Origin: Alphaproteobacteria bacterium UBA1218
GTDB lineage: Bacteria > Pseudomonadota > Alphaproteobacteria > Rs-D84
NCBI GenBank assembly: GCA_002309215.1
Contig: DBXG01000031.1
Coordinates: 1 to 29,466, forward strand
Length of the DNA: 29,466 nucleotides
Reading direction: 5' to 3'
This document shows, piece by piece, positions 8,362-16,820 of the stretch (positions within the stretch are counted from its first letter, which is position 1; each line of letters begins with the position of its first letter). A program made the translations under genes and the position numbers. The notes under the pieces were generated by a model. The model was not told the DNA's origin. It saw only the letters and a list, made by a program, of their open reading frames with translations, and ran no database searches.

Positions 8362-11300
8362 TTATATACCAAGCCTGTGATGAACCTTGAACATAAATAT
8401 CGATTCGTTACCAAATGCATCTGTATTATTTGGATTCACACGATATATAAATCCAACACCCGCATCTGTAAACGCACCGATTGATTTCTTATAAGTCGTT
8501 GTGAAACGCAACTCACGCTTTACCGCAGACAAATCAACATATTCAGTATGTGCATTATTCATGGCAATTTCATACTTATCATTGTTTTCAACAACCTCGA
8601 AATCTGCATAGCCATAGCCCATTTTACCATCAACAACCGCCAAAGGCATAGCGGCAGTAAATCCAAATCCACCAACATCAAGACCAAACGCAAATGAATT
8701 AGATTTTATGTTTGACATATCTGAAATAAATAATCCGTCCGCCACAGCATCAGTAATCGCATAAGTTCCACGCAAAGACAATTTTACATCATCAAATGGT
8801 TTATATGTTGCTATCGCATCAACATACTTTGTATCCGCACCATTCAATGCCAACAAACCATCGCTGACCATGCCCAATACTGTATTATCTTCGTGCATAA
8901 CACCAAACGACATATTCAATCCAAATACATCGTTATTATACTTTGCATCCATCGCACCACCATTTACCAAGCCTAACCGTCCAGGTTCATATTGCGATGA
9001 AACAACAGGATCAGTATCTATTAAATTTTCATCTGTGATTGCACCAACAAACGCGCGCCCACCAAAACCAAAGTGTCCATGTTTATATGTCGCGTCCACA
9101 GATATACTGTTCGACACCAAATTCAGCAAACCGTTTGCACGTCCATTAAAACGCGATTCTCCGTCTGTTAAATGGTGTTGATATTCAGTTGCCAAATCAA
9201 ACTTTTCATTACTGAATGTGACACGCATATCATCCAACCCATTCATATTGTCATTATAAGCACGCGAAGATATCGCCATATCTATCGTCAAATTACCAAC
9301 CTTGTTTGTGCGTTTATTTGTAGAATCTATATCAAAGTCACCCAACACATCGCCCATATATAAGCCATACTTGGATTCGCTGGTATCTGCTGCAATCGTG
9401 CTGTTCCACACACGTGGCAAAGACAAAGTTCCATCATTACTTTCCAAAACATCATAGAACGAAGTTCTTATCACCCCCCGTCCAGTCAAAGACAACACGC
9501 TTGACGCACGACTAGAAGTATTTGTTGCAGAACGCCAATACGCGCTTTTACCCGTAGAAGACACAATTGTATTTTTATCAGAATCATAAAAATAAACATT
9601 TGTTCCTGGTCTGGTTGCACGTTCAAGATTTATTACACCATAACCAAATACTTGCTTGAAACTGTCTAAATAATTTTCATCTGATGTATCAAATTCAGCA
9701 GGCAAAGTGTACATTTTCTTCAGATAAGTAATCAAAGCCTCATCTGTCCAACCTTCTGCCTTAGTTGATTCTGGATTTGTCCCCAAATACGGACCATCAG
9801 CAGTCAAAGCCAATAACAAAAAGATTTGTTTAGGTGTGGCATAAGGTTTGGCATTGTACTGAGAATCTTGGAACGCACTTTGTACCAAAGCAACTGCGCC
9901 AGCCATGGCAGCAGTAGCATCCAAATCAGTATCCCCAGGCGCAGCAAAACACCATGGATTCATTGAACCATAATTACCGTTTCCTGCCAAACCACAAATA
10001 CGCGATGAATATTCGATTGATGAATCATTTTCATCATACCAACGCGACAAACGCAAAGTACCAGCATCTTCGGCACTATATTCATCAATAGAAACATCAT
10101 ACGTCCCATTAGCAGGTTCCACTGCAACAACAGTCATAAATAAATTTTCCAAATCAGGATAAACAACCGGCGCAAAATTTTCAAATGTCGCAGGCTGTGA
10201 GGCTAATGAAGCGCCAGCAGAAAGATAGCCATACCGATTATGCCCTGCTGGATTTACTAAAATCTGTTTCTGATAATTTCCAAGATATGAATAAGCCAAT
10301 TCTGCATCCGCCGCAGGTGTATTTACCGAAGCATCATCGTCTGTATTTAAATTATAATAATTATTTATCAAAATCCCATAAGTTGTCTTTGCCAATGCCT
10401 CTGAAACTTTCACAGTTTCTTCATATTCTGCCTTTGCACCTGTGACAGTTGCATAATCAAGCCCGACCGAAGCCGCAGGCAAAGACAAATTTGCAACAAC
10501 ATTTGTCACATTGTTTCCAGAATCTGATAAACGCAACGCACTATTTATTGCATAAAAATTTTTATAATCCGCCGGTGTTGCCGACACTTCTTTGGTCAAA
10601 GTCAACGCATTTGAATTCCCCATAGAATACATCTGGTCTATATCACCATTTGGTTCTGAAGATATATACAAACTGCTACCTATGATTTCACCATTATATT
10701 TAAGATAACCCTTATATTCATTGTCATCGGAATCTGTCGCAACAAACACCCACCCACCTGCAGAATCTCTTACCACAGATTTAACAGTCAAAGTTTTTCC
10801 GAACAAATTAAATCTATCGTTTACCGCCAACTCTGTTCCTGAAATATTATAAGTTCCAGAACCTGCTGATGCAGCATCATCCCATACTTTACCGCCACCA
10901 GTTTTGTAAACCAGCAACTGACCATTTGGTACAAAACCGATATAATCAGCAGAGGCACGTTCACCATAATTCCAACCGGCTATTACCTTTGCTAACTTTG
11001 TATCAGAATCTGTCGCCAGTCCAAATACAGTCCCAGAATCAGATAAATCGTAATCAGTACCTTCGGTTTCTGCCACAGCCGTTCCAGAATAATTGAAATA
11101 TTTATGAGTTGTCGTATCCAGCGCATCGGTCAAAGCATTTCGACATTGTTCACTAGTATTGCCATACGTTTTACACTTAGATTGAACATTCGAAATTTGT
11201 GCGTAATCAATCCATTCGATAAAACCGTCACTCGCACTGTCCACAGCATTTACACCACTACTAGTAATCATAGCAACATTAAACGGTTTTCCGCCCCCTG

Positions 11301-12069
11301 GGATATCTGTAAACGGCAAAGAACTTAAATCAAAAGGCGCCTTATCATTGGTCAACCTGATTGTGTACATGCCCAAATATCCACGAACAAAAGCATCATA
11401 CGCATGCGAAGCCATCAAATAATTAAAACCATCGATTGACATATAATCAAAATCAAGCCCATATGCACCACCAGATTCCCAATCTGAATAATCACAACTT
11501 GAACCAGAACAATTTTCGCCAGGCCCTTCTGGCAAATTCATAGTGAATAATTTTGTTAATGACGACGACGAACTGTCGCCACCACCACCCCCAGGACGGG
11601 TTCCACCAGACGAAGATGTTCCATTTTTATTGTCTGAATCAAAAGCATCTGTCAGCAACGCAATACCACCAATCACACCAGCCACCCCAAGTGCAGACAA
11701 CACAACAATATGCGATGAAGAAAGCCCACTAAAAAAGTCGTACTCTTCCCCATTTGCAGCAACATTTTTTCTGCGCCGATATTGCTTGATTTGATTATCA
11801 CAGTTCGATGCATCGGCACCATACATTTGCAAAATCTGAATTGCCCGCTTGTCATTATTCATGACCGCAGTACAAACCAAAGACAAGCCGGTAGAATCCG
11901 TATAATTTATATCAACACCAGAATTGATTAAATATTGGACAGTTTGTATATCGCCACGACGCGCAGCCGATAACAGTTGCGCAGCACTTTGGAAATCAGA
12001 ACCATTCGCGCCAAGCGCACCACATGGTATCAGCAACCCCAAGAACAGCCAAAATCTAACGTTTTTCAT
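8362..12069 (-). CDS. Ankyrin / degenerate subtilase (S8) surface protein with C-terminal autotransporter-like barrel
   Basis: 1235 residues. A signal peptide (residues 1-21) is followed by ankyrin-like repeats (about 25-92; AARRGDIQTVQYLINSGVDIN), a hydrophobic Gly-rich segment (121-140), and a Ser/Gly linker (145-170). Residues 200-822 follow the subtilase plan: a strand matching the Asp region (VAMITSSGVN, 265-274), a strand matching the His helix region (DTKLAKVIAGW), VPNGQLLVYK, VVANLSL, WCFAAPG (706-712), DATAAMAGAVALVQ, and FGYGVINLERA (809-818). The catalytic Asp, His and Ser positions are all replaced, so it is probably not a protease. A roughly 50-residue insertion lies near 418-468. 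Residues 950-1235 have alternating beta strands like an autotransporter barrel, though the last residue is Ile rather than Phe/Trp. AGAGAG precedes the ATG. Likely a surface adhesin or binding protein (inference). Confidence 0.85.
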   Translation of the reverse strand: MKNVRFWLFLGLLIPCGALGANGSDFQSAAQLLSAARRGDIQTVQYLINSGVDINYTDSTGLSLVCTAVMNNDKRAIQILQMYGADASNCDNQIKQYRRRKNVAANGEEYDFFSGLSSSHIVVLSALGVAGVIGGIALLTDAFDSDNKNGTSSSGGTRPGGGGGDSSSSSLTKLFTMNLPEGPGENCSGSSCDYSDWESGGAYGLDFDYMSIDGFNYLMASHAYDAFVRGYLGMYTIRLTNDKAPFDLSSLPFTDIPGGGKPFNVAMITSSGVNAVDSASDGFIEWIDYAQISNVQSKCKTYGNTSEQCRNALTDALDTTTHKYFNYSGTAVAETEGTDYDLSDSGTVFGLATDSDTKLAKVIAGWNYGERASADYIGFVPNGQLLVYKTGGGKVWDDAASAGSGTYNISGTELAVNDRFNLFGKTLTVKSVVRDSAGGWVFVATDSDDNEYKGYLKYNGEIIGSSLYISSEPNGDIDQMYSMGNSNALTLTKEVSATPADYKNFYAINSALRLSDSGNNVTNVVANLSLPAASVGLDYATVTGAKAEYEETVKVSEALAKTTYGILINNYYNLNTDDDASVNTPAADAELAYSYLGNYQKQILVNPAGHNRYGYLSAGASLASQPATFENFAPVVYPDLENLFMTVVAVEPANGTYDVSIDEYSAEDAGTLRLSRWYDENDSSIEYSSRICGLAGNGNYGSMNPWCFAAPGDTDLDATAAMAGAVALVQSAFQDSQYNAKPYATPKQIFLLLALTADGPYLGTNPESTKAEGWTDEALITYLKKMYTLPAEFDTSDENYLDSFKQVFGYGVINLERATRPGTNVYFYDSDKNTIVSSTGKSAYWRSATNTSSRASSVLSLTGRGVIRTSFYDVLESNDGTLSLPRVWNSTIAADTSESKYGLYMGDVLGDFDIDSTNKRTNKVGNLTIDMAISSRAYNDNMNGLDDMRVTFSNEKFDLATEYQHHLTDGESRFNGRANGLLNLVSNSISVDATYKHGHFGFGGRAFVGAITDENLIDTDPVVSSQYEPGRLGLVNGGAMDAKYNNDVFGLNMSFGVMHEDNTVLGMVSDGLLALNGADTKYVDAIATYKPFDDVKLSLRGTYAITDAVADGLFISDMSNIKSNSFAFGLDVGGFGFTAAMPLAVVDGKMGYGYADFEVVENNDKYEIAMNNAHTEYVDLSAVKRELRFTTTYKKSIGAFTDAGVGFIYRVNPNNTDAFGNESIFMFKVHHRLGI

Positions 12070-12093
12070 GAAATCGTTCTCTCTTCAAGTGAA

Positions 12094-12123
12094 AGTTTAG
12101 CATAAAAAATCATATCGTGTCCA
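12094..12123 (-). promoter_or_regulatory. Possible promoter of the surface-protein gene
   Basis: Minus strand: TGGACA (12118-12123), 18-bp spacer, TAAACT (12094-12099), about 24 bases before the start codon. Both boxes are imperfect. Confidence 0.45.
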
Positions 12124-12165
12124 GCATTTTTACTTATATAATTCTCAATTCCGAACAAATACAAG

Positions 12166-12326
12166 TTCGAGAGTAATTCCCCTCCACCGGAGGGGTGGAT
12201 TGTGACGCAGTCACAAGACGGGGAGGGTTGAAATAAGAAATAATTATTATGCCAGACGTTTAGTATTACGAACACACCAGAATACCCTCCCCACCCTGCG
12301 GGTCCCCCCCGCCACGGGCGGGGAAT
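12166..12326 (+). repeat. GC-rich palindromic repeat, copy 1 (MITE/REP-like)
   Basis: An element of about 160 bp that has a diverged, inverted copy at 17770-17949. Its ends are GC-rich hairpins (CCCCTCCACCGGAGGGG at the left; a GGCGGGGAAT end at the right). Its core is AT-rich, running from GACGGGGAGGGTTG through AAGAAATAATTATTATGCC to ACCAGAATACC (12218-12287), and differs from the other copy at only about four of 70 positions. No transposase is encoded. With 12327-12351 (no signal seen) and the second unit it fills the gene-free stretch 12070-12499. Confidence 0.8.
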
Positions 12327-12351
12327 CTGTATCAGGCTAAAACGAGCGCAA

Positions 12352-12473
12352 ATTCCCCTCCTGCGGAGGGGTGCCAGAACGGCAGGGTGGTCTTTTCGAT
12401 ATTCGTATTATCTGGAATCACAAAGACCACCTCCCCCTGCGGGGACTCCTCCACAGGAGGAGAACTAATGATT
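12352..12473. repeat. Second GC-rich palindromic element
   Basis: This block has the same architecture but a different core. CCCCTCCTGCGGAGGGG forms a hairpin at the left and CTCCTCCACAGGAGGAG one at the right. Between them CAGGGTGGTCTTT (12383-12395) is answered by the inverted AAAGACCACC (12423-12432), so the whole unit can fold as one long stem. It directly follows copy 1, suggesting nested or serial insertion of related elements. Confidence 0.65.
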
Positions 12474-12499
12474 GTTTGGGTTTGTATTGATGAAAAAAT

Positions 12500-13249
12500 T
12501 TATTTGCTATTTTCTGCTTCTAGTGCAGCTTTTCTTTTATTATACGCTTCAATAATGCGATTAGCATCAGGTTCTATTTTTGCCTTCAGTTTTTCTTGTT
12601 CCGCAGTCTGTTCTTTTTGCTCTTTCGGTTTACACACAAAAACATGATATGGAATTTTTGCTTTGTTTTTTATTTTAGTATATTCACATTTGCCATTGGA
12701 ACAAGCTTTTGTACAGTCAGCCTTTTTTTCGTATTCGCCATCAGCCAGGTCTATACAATACCAACCTACTTCATTGCTTGTTTCGCATTTTTTATTAGTG
12801 CCCTGACACGTTTTTTTACAATCTTCCTCGCTCAGTTTGCGTGATTTGGGCTCTGATTTGGGCGGAGTTTCGTTTGCCGATTGTGACGATTCATAACATA
12901 CGGTCTCACCAGCTGTTTCTTTATACTCCTTGAACGAAGCGTTATAACCACACTTTTCTACTCCGCATTTGTTTTTACAACGTTGTTTTATTGCATTTTG
13001 TTCATCAAGTGTTAGAACCATGGGGTTATCACTTATTTCACCTTCAACATATTTTTTTAACGTAGCTGCAAATTTTTCATAATCATCATTGAATCTTTTT
13101 CTGAATTCCGGTGGCTGACTTACCCATCGCTCCCGGTTAACATGCAACCATTTGAAAGCCTCAGAGCTGTTTTTGAATGCCGCAGAAAAAGCAAAGTTGC
13201 TTGCCATGATAGCAACCATTCCAAACAACAAGCGGTGTAAACGGAACAA
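12500..13249 (-). CDS. Exported cysteine-rich protein, unknown function (operon gene 5)
   Basis: 249 residues; family not recognised. The start is a TTG at 13249, immediately after the TAA of the preceding gene, with GAGGAG 6 bases upstream inside that gene. This gives a normal signal peptide (MFRLHRLLFGMVAIMASNFAFSA). The mature part has 12 cysteines, in short clusters such as CKNKCGVEKC, DCKKTC and DCTKACSNGKC, which suggests several disulfide-stabilised repeats in the periplasm or outside. The C-terminal 45 residues are a charged helix (KEQTAEQEKLKAKIEPDANR). It is the last gene of a five-gene leftward operon; no hairpin terminator is obvious before the repeat at 12473. Confidence 0.75.
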   Translation of the reverse strand: MFRLHRLLFGMVAIMASNFAFSAAFKNSSEAFKWLHVNRERWVSQPPEFRKRFNDDYEKFAATLKKYVEGEISDNPMVLTLDEQNAIKQRCKNKCGVEKCGYNASFKEYKETAGETVCYESSQSANETPPKSEPKSRKLSEEDCKKTCQGTNKKCETSNEVGWYCIDLADGEYEKKADCTKACSNGKCEYTKIKNKAKIPYHVFVCKPKEQKEQTAEQEKLKAKIEPDANRIIEAYNKRKAALEAENSK

Positions 13250-13927
13250 TTATTTCTCCTCGGTTTTTTGGAGTTTTTCGTTTATTTCCTTGTATTTATC
13301 AACAACCTTTTGTGCATCCGCGCGAAGCGCAGCCCAATCGTCACCCGTTGCAGAATTGTTTTCCCCAGCATCACATGTCCCTTTGGCATCGTTAAATTTT
13401 GATCTATCTGGACACTCTATATTATCCGTGACAAACTTCAGTTCAAAATTAAATTGTGCACATGATGATGTCCAGAATTTGTTGCTTGGCATCCAATGCG
13501 CAAGAGTACAAAAATCATTGTTATTAAAAGTAGTATCCATAAGCGCAAACTTTATGTTATCAAGAAATTTATCCGGTGCGGATTTTTGTGTGCTTTTTAT
13601 CACACAGATTTTCTCATCAGTAAGTTTTGATTCTGTATTTGATATTTTGTCCGGCAAATCTTTGCACATCTGTTCAAATTTACCTTGGTCGCTGGATTCT
13701 GCACCAGATTCTGATTTTGCTTTTGGTTTTGATACTTTCTTTTTAGGTGCAGTTTTTTTGGTTTTAGGTTCTTCTTGGGCCTTTGGTTTTTGCCCTGGCA
13801 ACTCCTCACATTGTCCTGAAAATGGATTAATATCCCAACCTTCACGACATGTTGCCTCTGCATACGACCGAACACTTGGGAAAAAGCCCATCAAAATAAA
13901 TGTCAAAAATAAAATAAATGTTTTCAT
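13250..13927 (-). CDS. Exported protein with Lys/Pro-rich linker, unknown function (operon gene 4)
   Basis: 225 residues; family not recognised. A clear signal peptide (MKTFILFLTFILMGFFPSVRSYA) precedes a short Cys-containing motif, CREGWDINPFSGQCEEL (residues 27-43). A low-complexity Lys/Pro/Ala/Glu linker follows (about 45-80), then a domain with six more cysteines (CKDL, KICVIK, DFCTL, SSCAQF, IECPD, GTCDA). A charged C-terminal helix closes it. The ribosome binding site is weak. Its stop codon abuts the TTG start of the next gene, so the two are translationally coupled. Most likely periplasmic or cell-surface. Confidence 0.75.
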   Translation of the reverse strand: MKTFILFLTFILMGFFPSVRSYAEATCREGWDINPFSGQCEELPGQKPKAQEEPKTKKTAPKKKVSKPKAKSESGAESSDQGKFEQMCKDLPDKISNTESKLTDEKICVIKSTQKSAPDKFLDNIKFALMDTTFNNNDFCTLAHWMPSNKFWTSSCAQFNFELKFVTDNIECPDRSKFNDAKGTCDAGENNSATGDDWAALRADAQKVVDKYKEINEKLQKTEEK

Positions 13928-13986
13928 GTCATAAACCGTTTTTGTTTTTCAATTCATATGCCCAATTCCGGAACATTCAATCTGTT

Positions 13987-15273
13987 TTACATCCCAGCGT
14001 AAGCCTTTGCCGCTTCGCCCATGATTTCTTTCTTGGATTCTTCGGTCAGCAACTTATCTGCACAATCGATTTTCGGGGTTGGGCACAATTCTTCAATTGT
14101 TTTACCTTTTACTTCGGGTTTCAATTTAGCCTTGTCAATTATATCGATATAATTTCCAATATTATATGATTCCAGGTCCATTTTATCTATGTATTCAGGG
14201 TCTATTAAACCAGCTTCTCTGGCTTTGGATTTCAGTTTACTGATAGCTTTCTTGTTTTCTTCATCAGACGGCTTTCTGTCTTTGTTTTTCTTTATCAGTT
14301 CGCCAAGTTTGCCATTTATAATGCTGTTTCCAATAATACCACCAACGACACCAACCCCTGCCACAACACCGCCGGCAATCATACGGGTTTTTGCTTCTTT
14401 CTTAGCGGATGCCAGACCTTTTTCATCTTTTTCATTACCCACCGCTGCACGATAGCGTGATGCGTATGTCCCACCAGTCACACCGGTATTTTCATCGTCA
14501 TACAGCCCCATGTTTGCATGGTCCAGAATCTCTTCGGCTTCGATACCTGGTTTCATCCCCAGGGCGTTTTTGCTTTCCCGCAAACTGGCCGCCAAAGAAA
14601 TATATTCCGCACGATATTTCATCAATTCAGGGTTATTGCCACCTGGTAATTCAACTGGCTCAACACTAAATGGGACAGTTTTCCCTTCGCCGTACGTACA
14701 ACGCATAGTCGCAATATATGCATCCATATCTTTGTCTGCAGCGCTGTCAGCCATTTTTTCAGAAATCCCTTGAGCTAATTGCATACCACCAATACCAGTT
14801 GCCAATGTGGTCAATCCACCCAACATACGATTAGCAGTCGATTGTTCTGTTTCTTTCGCTTTATCCAATTTAGCTTGGGCTTCTTCAAGTTTTTGTTGTG
14901 CCTCTGCTTTCTGTTCTTGTTTTTCATCATCGGTTACATCTGCATTACCTGCAGTATCGGCGCCGTCTTCTTCAACCGGGACCCCAGATTGACCACCGTT
15001 TGCACCTGCGTCAGACGCGGCACCAGTGCTTGATTCTATCTGCTGACGGTATTCATAAATTACTTTTCTGCATTCTTTGACTGTTTTTTCATCGGTACAA
15101 TACGTACTATCCAGGATAGTAAAGGCATCGTCCGCCAGACTTTTTAGTGTAGCCACATCTTCTGCTTTTTCCATTTCGGCTATTTTGCCAGCCAAATCAT
15201 CATCGCCGGCACCCCATGCCACCATCGGCATGCATATCAAAATTGCAGTCAAGATTTTATTCATCGTTTTCAT
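13987..15273 (-). CDS. Exported protein with coiled coil and glycine-zipper segments, unknown function (operon gene 3)
   Basis: 428 residues; family not recognised. A signal peptide (MKTMNKILTAILICMPMVAWGAG) is followed by an acidic Gly/Ala-rich stretch (about 85-112) and a coiled coil (EQKAEAQQKLEEAQAKLDK). Two Gly-rich hydrophobic segments follow: LGGLTTLATGIGGMQLAQG (about 151-169) and AGGVVAGVGVVGGIIG (about 299-314). Five cysteines lie in the mature part, including CTDEKTVKEC near the N-terminus and the CPTPKIDC pair near the C-terminus. The ribosome binding site is poor and M4 is an alternative start. The Gly-zippers could insert into a membrane or drive oligomerisation, but that is inference. 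Confidence 0.75.
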   Translation of the reverse strand: MKTMNKILTAILICMPMVAWGAGDDDLAGKIAEMEKAEDVATLKSLADDAFTILDSTYCTDEKTVKECRKVIYEYRQQIESSTGAASDAGANGGQSGVPVEEDGADTAGNADVTDDEKQEQKAEAQQKLEEAQAKLDKAKETEQSTANRMLGGLTTLATGIGGMQLAQGISEKMADSAADKDMDAYIATMRCTYGEGKTVPFSVEPVELPGGNNPELMKYRAEYISLAASLRESKNALGMKPGIEAEEILDHANMGLYDDENTGVTGGTYASRYRAAVGNEKDEKGLASAKKEAKTRMIAGGVVAGVGVVGGIIGNSIINGKLGELIKKNKDRKPSDEENKKAISKLKSKAREAGLIDPEYIDKMDLESYNIGNYIDIIDKAKLKPEVKGKTIEELCPTPKIDCADKLLTEESKKEIMGEAAKAYAGM

Positions 15274-15322
15274 TTACTTTACTTTCATTTATTTTACCAA
15301 TACTTTGTAAACTTATTATGCG

Positions 15323-16801
15323 TTATTCTCCTTTAGCCTCTTTTTCGGCTTTGCTTGCTTCCCCTTCGTTCGCGCGTTCAAATGCTTCTTTTTGTTGTGG
15401 GTCATCGATATTATATTTTACCCCATTTGCACCAGTAACCGTTCCGTCTTTATTTCTAACTAACTCTTCTTCTGCTTTAGGGGCTTCTTGGTTTGTTCCC
15501 TTACCCTCCTCTGAACCAGGTTGTCCGGCACCTTTGTTAGGTTCGTTATTTGGGGTAGTCTGTCCTGTATCTTTTCGTAATTGAGCATTTTGTTCTGCCT
15601 TGGCGGCTTTTACTTCTTTTTCAGCTTTCTGTCTTTCAATCGCACGATCAATTGCACCAGATGTAATCAAGCCAACTGTTGTTCCAACACCTGCGCCCAA
15701 AAATGCAGATGATGCACCTTTCTGGGCACGTGTTTCACGATATGCATTTTCTTTGAATGTTGTCACGTCAATACCAAACCATTCCTGGGTACAAGTGAAC
15801 ATATCGCCAGCGTATGCTTTGCGTGATGACATTGGGATTGTTTGTTCTTTGCCAGCAAAGAAATTGACCGTATAGACACAATCAAAACTGCGTTCGTCAA
15901 ACATTGCACCCAATTTTGTGCATGCAGTGCGCATTAAATCACGCAGTTTATACATACGTTCTTCATCCTTCTTGACATCTTTTTCTGCATTTTCACGTAA
16001 TTTAGCGATAACCGAACCAAAACGCGATGCCAAACCCGAATCCTGTTCTTTGCACTTTGTCGCGATTGATTTGCAATTGTTCATAGCCTTGTCCCCGGCG
16101 GTTTTGCCAAGGCATTTATTAAATGTCATACCACATTCGTTTGCAATACATTGCATATAATCATTACCGCAATCAATCACAGCATTATAAGACTGTAATT
16201 CAACGTTCATATCACGATCAGCCTTGATCTCGGCCATAAATAATTTAACCTCTTCACCCGTACAGGTTAAATCACGTCTGCATTTATTTATCTTGTCGCC
16301 GAATGCTGTATCGCCATCCAAAGCACATTTTGTAAAATCTTTGCCACATACTTTGTCATCAGACATACATTTACGCAATCCTGTATCACATGCGTTTTTA
16401 CCACCCATGGCATTTTGCAAGGCATTGCTCACCGTCTCAAGTGCTTCCTGGGCAGCAATTTTTGCACGCTGTTCACGAATACGTTCAGCCATCGCGCTAT
16501 CAGATGAAGATGATGCAGACGTTGATGATGATAACACACTATCAAATTGGCTGGATTTATTAACAATTGGTTCAGACGTTTCTTCGGGTTCTGGTTCTTC
16601 TTCAACAGTTGCGGTTTCTGTTGCTGAAACAGGTACAGGTGTTGGTGATGTGTTTGCCACAGGTTTACGTCCAGTTGATGCCGCTGTTCCACGAATCGCG
16701 GCACGTGGTGCACCACACGCAATATTTTGTGTCGCAAACAAAGATGCCAATACCATAATCGGCAATGTTTTCAGAAAAAATCTATTCTTTATAACGTTCA
16801 T
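15323..16801 (-). CDS. Exported cysteine-rich protein with glycine zipper, unknown function (operon gene 2)
   Basis: 492 residues; family not recognised. A signal peptide (about residues 1-30) is followed by a low-complexity Ser/Thr/Pro/Glu region (30-105) typical of an exposed linker. The Cys-rich core (about 135-330) has about 15 cysteines, with repeated C-x3-C and C-x6-C spacings: CDTGLRKC, CGKDFTKC, CGNDYMQC, CGMTFNKC. It includes LTCTGEEV, echoed by CTGEDV in operon gene 1. A Gly-rich hydrophobic segment (FLGAGVGTTVGLITSG) and a charged, disordered C-terminal tail follow. The start is an ATG 19 bases past the stop of operon gene 1. A structural, secreted or envelope role is plausible; no enzymatic motif is visible. 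Confidence 0.78.
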   Translation of the reverse strand: MNVIKNRFFLKTLPIMVLASLFATQNIACGAPRAAIRGTAASTGRKPVANTSPTPVPVSATETATVEEEPEPEETSEPIVNKSSQFDSVLSSSTSASSSSDSAMAERIREQRAKIAAQEALETVSNALQNAMGGKNACDTGLRKCMSDDKVCGKDFTKCALDGDTAFGDKINKCRRDLTCTGEEVKLFMAEIKADRDMNVELQSYNAVIDCGNDYMQCIANECGMTFNKCLGKTAGDKAMNNCKSIATKCKEQDSGLASRFGSVIAKLRENAEKDVKKDEERMYKLRDLMRTACTKLGAMFDERSFDCVYTVNFFAGKEQTIPMSSRKAYAGDMFTCTQEWFGIDVTTFKENAYRETRAQKGASSAFLGAGVGTTVGLITSGAIDRAIERQKAEKEVKAAKAEQNAQLRKDTGQTTPNNEPNKGAGQPGSEEGKGTNQEAPKAEEELVRNKDGTVTGANGVKYNIDDPQQKEAFERANEGEASKAEKEAKGE

Positions 16802-16820
16802 CTTTGTTTCCGTTTTTCCC

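Noticed and set aside
13152..13934. A 260-residue rightward frame opposite operon genes 4 and 5
   Set aside because: The leftward frames have signal peptides, Cys patterning and ribosome binding sites. The rightward one spans their junction with no start signal.
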